DNA of 64,000 bases from Flavobacteriia bacterium (lineage in GTDB: Bacteria; Bacteroidota; Bacteroidia; Flavobacteriales_D; Crocinitomicaceae). The DNA lies in the NCBI GenBank assembly GCA_009924735.1, contig RFQZ01000009.1:1-64000 (forward strand), read 5' to 3'. Each line of letters begins with the position of its first letter. Position 1 is the stretch's first letter. Below are positions 8,601 through 17,600 of the stretch, one piece after another. The translations under genes were made by a program, and so were the position numbers. The notes under the pieces are model-generated. The model searched no databases. It was not told where the DNA came from and saw nothing but the letters and a program-made list of their open reading frames with translations.

Positions 8601-11600
8601 TCACCGACCTTTAATGCTTGTCCGGGCACCAACGCAACCTTTACGGTAAACATCAGTCAGACGCCATCCATTACCAATGCAAATTTAGCCCAAAGCATTT
8701 GTTCGGGTGCAAACACTACCGCTGTGACTTGGACTTCTGCCCTTGCAACAACGACCTATGCTTGGACGGGTGTAGCAAGTGCCGGAACCGTGACAGGTTT
8801 TACAGCAAGTGGAAATGGTGTGTTGCCATCAATGGCGATTGTGAACAGTGGAAATTCGCCTCAAACGGTTACGTACACGGTGACGCCCACGAGAAATGGA
8901 TGTCCAGGAACGCCAATTACCTATGTCATTACGATTAATCCTACTCCAATTTTAACATTATCTGCAAACCAAACCGTTTGTGGTGGAAGTCCGACCGCGG
9001 TAACCGGTTTTTCAAATTCTGTGGCTGGGGGTAGTTTTACCTTTGCTTTACAAAATCCAGCTTCGGTTCCAGTGACCATTACAGGTAATCCCGTCAATGG
9101 AACAGGTCAAATACCAGCGAGTACGATTAACAATGCCGGGGTAAATCCTTACACCTTGAATTACCTCATCACGCCAACTGCAGCGAATTGCCCAGGTGCT
9201 ACAGGTGTATTTTCAATTACCATAAATCCAGCGCCGGTAACCAATTTTTCAATTGCAAATCAATCCATTTGTACCGGAGGAAATACGGCCAGCGTAAACT
9301 TAAGCAGTGCAACACCTGGTGTGAGTTTTTCTTGGAGTGTTCAAGGAGCAATTCCAGCAGGGTTGCAAAACTTTAATCCTATCTCTGGCGCAAGCACCAT
9401 TCCTGTCTATTCCAATCTTATAAATTCAACCATTTCCCCCATTGTAATAACCATTATGGCGCAAGCTACGACAACGGGGCCATCCCAATGTCTTGGCTCC
9501 ATGATGCCTTACACCATTACCGTAAATCCTACCCCTACGGCCGTAGCGTCTTTTGTAAGCAACGATACCATTTGTTCCAATTCACAGATAAACATTGCAT
9601 TAACTTCAAATACACCCAATACCAATTTCACTTGGACAGCGGTGAATGGCAATGGGATAACAGGTGGGGCAGCCTCTTTAAATCCGGGGGTTTCAATTAC
9701 ACAAACTTTGGTAAATGCAACGGTGAATTTTGGAACGGTAACCTACACCATTACCCCCGTTGTGGCGGGCGCTTGTCCCGGTATTCCCATACAAGTGGTG
9801 GCGTATGTGAATCCTGTTTCTGTTGTGACGGGTTTAAATCCGTTGACTTTTTGTCCTGGCAGCATTGCAGTCGTGCCTCCGTTTACAAGTTCACCTTTAG
9901 GGGCTTCGTTTTCCTGGACGAATTCGAATGCGGTAATTGGATTGGCAGTTTCCGGTAATGGAAACATTCAAAACTTCACAGCCGGCGCCAACAATACGAA
10001 CCTTGCCATATCGGGAAATGTGGTGGTTACGCCTACCTTTAACGGTTGTCCAGGTACACCTTCAAATTTCAACATCACAATCAACCCAACACCAACGGTT
10101 ACAAATCCAGTGGTCACCCAAACCATTTGTTCTGGCGCTCCGACGCTTGGCGTTGTTTGGCAAAGTGGTGTGGCTGGAACGACCTATGCTTGGTCTGTAG
10201 CTTCAAACGGAAACAATGTAAGTGGGTTTCTTCAAAATGGTTCGGGTAACTTACCCATTCAAGCGAGCATCGTTAATTCAGGGAACAGCATTCAAAATGT
10301 TGTTTATACGGTGGTTCCAACTGCAAATGGATGTGTAGGTATTTCAAGTTCTTACACCATTCAAGTGAATCCCATTCCGGTTTTGACATTGTCAACGAAC
10401 CAAAATATTTGCAGTGGTACGGCAACCTTAGCAACGCAATTCACCAACAGTGTAGCAGGAGGGGGGTATGCTTGGAGCGTTACGAATGGGGCTCAAATTC
10501 CAAATACGGTAACGGGATTTGTTAACAGTGGTTCCAATCAGATTCCCGTGATGACCCTGAACAATGTTGGTACGGCCAACCAAGTGATAGCCTATTCAGT
10601 AACCCCGAATGCAAACGGTTGTAACGGTCAACCTGGTAGTTTTCAAGTAACTGTTTTTCCGAGCCCGACTTCGGCATTTTCCATTGCTCCACAAACGATT
10701 TGTAGCCAAGGAAATACGCAGGCTGTTACGATTACATCAACCACAGCCAATGCCACTTTCGCTTGGTCTGCGCCCAATCCTTTGCCAAATGGACTCACAA
10801 ATTTTAATCCTACTTCAGGAAATACTTCTACCATTCCCTCCTTTCAAAATTTAACGAACGCGACCAATCTTCCAATCTCTGTTGTACTTACAGCCATCGC
10901 AACTACATCAGGAAATGCCAATTGCCCTGGTCCACCAGCAAACTACACGATCATCATAAATCCAACCGTAATCGCTCAGTCCAATTTCGTGAGCAATGAT
11001 ACGATCTGCAGTGGAACGCAAATATCCATAGGTTTAACCTCCACGACTCCGAATGCACAATTTACTTGGACGGTGAATCAAGGAAATGGAATCAGTGGAG
11101 CTTCGCCGTCGGCCGTTTCCTCTGCTACCATTCAACAAACGTTAACAAACAATACAGGTGCTATTGGACAAGTAACTTACCTTGTCACCCCTCAGGTTGG
11201 TGCATGTTTAGGAACCCCTATTCAAGTTATTGCCTACGTAAAACCTGTAGCAACCCTTTCCCCTTTAAACAATTTAGCTGCTTGTCCGGGGGCTCCTCTC
11301 ACACCAAGCGTGTTTACATCCATTCCTGCGCAATCGACTTATTCATGGACAAATTCCAATGTTCAAGTTGGATTGTTGGCCTCAGGAATCGGAAACATTC
11401 CTACATGGAATGCACCTATAAACAATGGAGTTACAACACTCACTTCTGTTGTAAATGTGACCCCAAGCTATCAAGGTTGTAATGGTACGCCATCAAGTTT
11501 TACGATAACAGTCTACCCAACGCCGTCCATAACCACTTTACCATTGTCACAAACGGTGTGCGAGGGTCAACCAACGACACCGATTACTTTTACGAGTTCA

Positions 11601-14600
11601 TTGCCTGGTTCGAGCATTGCATGGGCATTTGGCAATGCAGGGCCTTCCTTGACAACTTTTAACGCTGGAAATGGCCAAAACCCATTGCCTTCGATGACTG
11701 TTTCTCATTCAGGAAATACAGCACAAAACATCATTTATCTGGTCCAAGCTACCAGTGCGAACAACTGTGTTGGTGTGAATGTAAATTACACCATTATCGT
11801 AAATCCGAACCCCATCGTAACGTCGGTTCAAGACCAAACCTTATGTTCTGGACAATCCACTGTGTTGACTTCCTACCAAAACTCGGTACAAGGTGGAGGG
11901 TTTACTTGGAGTTTGTTAAATGCAAACATTCCAAATGCGGTTACTGGGTATGTTTCTCCATCGGGTACGGGTCAAATACCTGCGGCACAAATCAGTAATT
12001 CTGGAACACAACCATACATCTTAAACTACCTTGTCACGCCAAACGCTTCAGGTTGCAATGGAATCCCTGATACCTTTTCAATTACTGTAATGCCTGCACC
12101 CACGGTTGTTTTCGCGGGAGGGAATACCCAAACGGTCTGTAGTGGGTTGATGTCAAACCCTGTTTCAATGAGTTCAACCACCCCTAATGTGATTTGGAGT
12201 TGGAATGTCACGAATGTGAATGGGGTAGTGGGAGCCAATCCGATCAGTGGAAATGGAGCTACGGTTCCTGCTTTTACATTAACTCAAAATACCAATACGT
12301 CTCAAAATGTTGTGATAACCGCGCAAGCAAGTACAACCAATGGGGGGTGTCAAGGAACTTTGGCGACGTATACCATCGTGGTAAATCCAATTCCTGTGGC
12401 AACCTTAACTTTAACGCCAGGAAACGTAGTCTGTTCCAATGGTACCGTTAATTTGAACTTGTCATCAAACGTGAATGGTTCGACTTTCAGTTGGACGTCA
12501 AATGCAACCGCAGGAATTACAGGAAATACAAATGCAAGTGGAGCCGTCATCACAAATACCTTGGTGAACTCAACAAGCAATGTTGGAACGGTTACCTATT
12601 CCATTACCCCAACGGCTTCAAATTGTCCAGGACTTCCCATTTCTCAAGTTGTTTCCGTTAACCCTGTTCCAATCGTAACTGGCCTTAGTAATCTAGCTGT
12701 TTGTCCAGGATCCTCAATTTCACCTGCAGCTTTCCAAAGTGTACCCGCAGGATCCACTTTTAGTTGGAGTAATTCCAATACAAACATTGGTTTGGTAGCT
12801 TCAGGTCTGTCGAACATTACTTCTTGGCAAGCGCCAGTTAACAATGGCAATTCGAGTCAAGTGGGTACGATAACGGTTACACCGACCTTCGGAAATGGAT
12901 GCGTAGGTACGCCAAGTTCATTTACGGTCACAGTTTACCCAACCCCACAAATCACTACCGTTCCATTGTCTCAAACCTTGTGTGAGAACGTTGCAAGTCA
13001 GGCAGTTAATTTCACATCAAACATTCCAAACAGTACCATAAATTGGTCCTTTGCTAATGCAGGAGCTGGATTGAGTGGGCATCCAACAGGGCAAGGTGTA
13101 AATCCGCTGCCCACGATTACTTTTTCCAATGCTTTAAGTACGACGCAAACGGCACAGTATACGGTAACAGCAACGTCCGCAAATCAATGTGTAGGAACGC
13201 CTGCAACTTATACTTTCACAGTGAATCCAATTCCTGTACTTACAGCACCAGGTGTTCAAACGGTCTGTAGCGGTCAGCCCACCACATCCGTAGCCTTTTT
13301 GGCAGATGTAATAGGTTCAGTGTATACGTGGACTGCCATTTCACCACCTGCGGGACTCTCAGGGTTTACGGCAAATGGCGCATCAAATTTAGGATCGATG
13401 ACGATAAGCAATGCCACTGCGAATCCATTGCAATTGGTATATTCTGTTACGCCATCCGCTGCGGGTTGTTCGGGCCTTAGTGGAAATTTCACCTTCACAG
13501 TTAATCCATCCCCAACGGTGTTGTTTTCTATTGGAAATCAAAGTCTTTGCTCGGGTAGTTTAACCAATCCAGTGAATTTAACGACCTCTACGAACAATGC
13601 AACCATTTCTTGGACAGTAGCTGTGCCTGGGGGAATTTTAGGACTGAATACTTTGTCGGGTAACAATTCCATACCTGCCTACAATTTAACCAACAATACC
13701 GCAGGAAATTTAACGGCCACGTTTACGGCAATTGCATCTACCGCTGGAAATACAGTTTGTCCTGGAACCCCTGCGATTTATACCCTAACCATAAGTCCTC
13801 AAAATGGAATCTCTGTTGTGGCCGTTGACAGCAGTTTATGTTCAGGAAGTTCGGTGCAAATCCAAATTTCTTCGAATACAGCCGGGTTAACTTATTCTAC
13901 CGTAGCAACCCCATCTCAAGGTGTTACCGGCGCATCCAATGTAAATGGCACCCAGATTTCTCAGGTTTTAGTGAACAATACCAATTCACAGGGCAATGTG
14001 ACTTACACCGTAACAGCATCGGCACCGCCAGGAAGTACCTGTCCCAGTCAAACGGTTTCCCTACCGATTACCGTCGAACCAGTTCCCACCGTTCAATATT
14101 CCATTGCAAACCAATCCCTATGTTCAGGAAATACCTCGCAAATTGTAAATTTAACAACCAATGTTGCAGGTGCTTCCATCGTATGGAATGCGAATGTTCC
14201 AGTTGGTATTATAGGGATGCAAGCATCGGGAAGTAATAGCATTCCAGGAATTGTTTTGAATAATGCCACAAATGCTTCTGGTGTTATTACCATCAATGCC
14301 TTAGCAACCGTTCAAGGATGTCCTGGCGTATCTAACCCATACCAAATAACTGTTTTCCCAAATCCGACCTTGACAATTAATCCACCAAACGATACAATCT
14401 GCAGCAATACAAATATTGCGGCATCATTCAGTTCCAATGTAGCAAATACAAATTATGCTTGGACCATTTCATCGAATCCGAACATAACCGGCGCGTCAAA
14501 TGGAAGTGGAAACACAATCAATCAGGTACTTAACAATGTTTCAGCGCAAATCCAATCCATTACATACAATGTGAATTCAACAGGTCCAGGGCCTAATGGT

Positions 14601-17600
14601 GGATGTCCGGGCCAGGTGGGTGCGTTAAATGTCTGGGTAAATCCTGTGGCATCGGTTACTTTCTCTTTGTTAAATCAAACCCTTTGTTCGGGATCAAGCA
14701 GTCAGGCTGTTTCCATTATCAGCCCAACTCCAAATGCACAAATATCTTGGACAGCAAGCATTCCTGCAGGAATTACCGGTACGGTAGCAAATGGTTTGAA
14801 TACAATTCCCGCACAGAATCTGGTAAACAATACAAACGGTCCATTAACCATTGTTTACACTACAAATGTAAGTACACCCGCTGGGAATTGTGCGGGACAA
14901 ATTTCTACGTATTCCATCACGGTGAATCCTATTCCCGTACTATCCTTTTCCGGTAACAACCAAGTGTTGTGCTCCGGGAATTCAACGGTGGCAATCAATC
15001 TTTTATCCAATCTATCTGCAGCTGCAGCGGCTGGCGTAACTTATTCTTGGTCATCAACCCAACCGAATGGAATGAGCGGGGTTTCAACATCCGGATTAAA
15101 TGCGATACCTGTTCAAACCCTTGTGAATGCAAGCTCAGCGCCAATAACCATTTCCTACATTGGTTCCATCACCTACACCAACAATGCTTTTGCTTGTCAG
15201 GGCAGCAATGCAACGTATCAGGTTACCGTAAATCCACTTCCCGTCGTAACTGCTACGGTTGCAAGTCCGACCATCTGTTCTGGAGATACGGCCATTGTTT
15301 GTTTCACATCTCCAGTGGTTGGGACTAATTTTGTTTTTACAGGAATCGCTAGCAATGGAATAACGGGGGTACAAAACGGAAATGGCAATTGTTTGAGTCA
15401 AATCTTGGTAAACGCGTTGTTAACCCAAGGAAATGCTACATATTCTGTGGTCGGAACTGCGAATGGTTGTACAGGCACACCTGTAACAGCAACGGTATTA
15501 ATCAATCCAAATCCTACAGTTACAGCGATGAATAATGCGGTCGTTTGTCCAGGACAAGCCATTCCGAATCAAACCTTTGCATCTACACCTGCAGGAGCAA
15601 CTTTTAGTTGGGTTAATTCAAATCCATCCATTGGACTCAATGCATCGGGGAATGGGGCGATTCCTGGTTGGGTTGCGCCGGTAAATTCAACCGGAGGATC
15701 TTTTGTTGGAAACATTTCCGTAAATGCGACCTTAAATGGTTGTGTCGGGTCAAACGTTTCCTTTTCAGTCACTGTTAGCCCAACACCAACTTTAACCGTT
15801 AATCCGCAATCCATTGTTATTTGTTCTGGAAGCAATGCCGTAATCAATTGTAATTCGAATGTTTCCAATGCCACCCTAAATTGGGTTGCTGCTGCGGTAA
15901 ATACCAATGGCGCAAGCAATGGAAACGGGAATGCAGTGAATGGAAATTTTTTAATCAGTCAAGCCCTAAGCACCTCAATAAACGCTGTCGGAAATGTCAC
16001 TTACACGATTACGCCTCAAGCAAATGGATGCGTGGGAAGTCCGGTTCAAGTTCCTGTTACAGTTAACCCCGTTCCCGTCGCTAACATCAATCCATTGGGT
16101 CAAACCATTTGCAGTGGAAATCCAACACTCCTGATCATCTCTGGAAACATACCGGGCATAAATTACGGATGGACCATAAGTAACAATCAAAACATTACAG
16201 GGGCCTCCGCCGGTTCAGGAGACACGATCGCTCAAGTGCTAACAAGTTCTTCAACAGGCGCTCAAACCTTAACTTACAGCGTTACGCCGTCCTTAAATGG
16301 ATGCAATGGAAACATCGTAAATGCTGTGGTAACGGTAAGCCCAACACCGGTGCTTACGCCTGTTGTCAATGGTGCAACCATATGCAGTGGCGCAAGTACG
16401 AACATTGTTTTAAACTCAAATGTATTAAACACTACGTATGCCTATACAGCCAATTCAAACAATGGCATCATCGGAGCGTCAAGTGGAACAACAACGCCAA
16501 TCGTTCAGCAATTGACCAATCCGAATTTATCTCCAGGTCAGGTGATTTACAACATAATCCCATCAGCCAATGCGTGCAATGGAGCACCGGTTTCGGTAAC
16601 AATCACTGTAAACCCAGTGGCGTCGGTAATTCCAAGCCAAAATACAATCGTAATTTGCAGTGGTCAAAGTGCAAATGTTCAGTTTTTAAGCAATGCGCCA
16701 GGCGCAACATTTAACTGGAGTGTTAGCCAAAATCCACAAGTTTCTGGGCAAGCCGCTGGAAGTGGAAATGCCATTTCTCAGGTATTAACGAATAACACGT
16801 TTGCGGTGCAGAATTTCAATTATTTGGTAGTCCCTGTTTTTGGGGTTTGTCCCGGGAATCAATTCACCATTCCCGTAACAGTCAATCCACTTCCACAAAT
16901 AGTTGCAGGACAATTGTTGAATACCTGTGCAAGTACAGCTCCGTTTAATTTGACGGGTTATTCGCCGGCCGGAGGAACTTGGTCTGGAACAGGAATTACG
17001 AATGGGCAATTGGGAACTTTTAGTCCACAAGTTTCGGGAATCGGACAGTTTCAGTTGACTTACAGTTATACAAATCCAATAACAGGTTGCATCAACTCGG
17101 GGATACGAACGGTTGTGGTAAATGCGCTGCCGGTTCCTCTTTTCACGATGGATACCTTAAAATGCACGAATACAACGGTAAGCATTGTAAACAATTCGAC
17201 AGGGGCAAGCACGTATAACTGGAATTTTGGAAATGGTGCGACCTCAACCCAAGTGAATCCATTGTATCAATATCCCCAAGGAGGAAATTATACAGTTTGG
17301 TTGACAGCTACATCTGCACAAGGATGCGTAGATTCAACATCACACGCCATACAAATCATTACCACGCCAACGCCGTCCTATGTTCCTTCTGTTTATTCTG
17401 GATGTGGTCCTTTGAGTGTGAATTTCAACAATACAACCACAGGGAGTTTCATCAATTCTTATTTTTGGAATTTTGGATTCCCAGCCAATGGACCCTTTTC
17501 AAATGCGCAAAATCCAGGAACCATTGTGTTTCCGGCGCCTTGGGTACAAGATACAAACTATGTCATTTCTTTATCAGCTACAAATCAGTGCGGAACGGCT

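Noticed and set aside
7853-8653. Minus-strand frames of 60-110 residues opposite the giant gene
   Set aside because: They lack start context and known motifs, and they follow the repeat pattern of the opposite strand.
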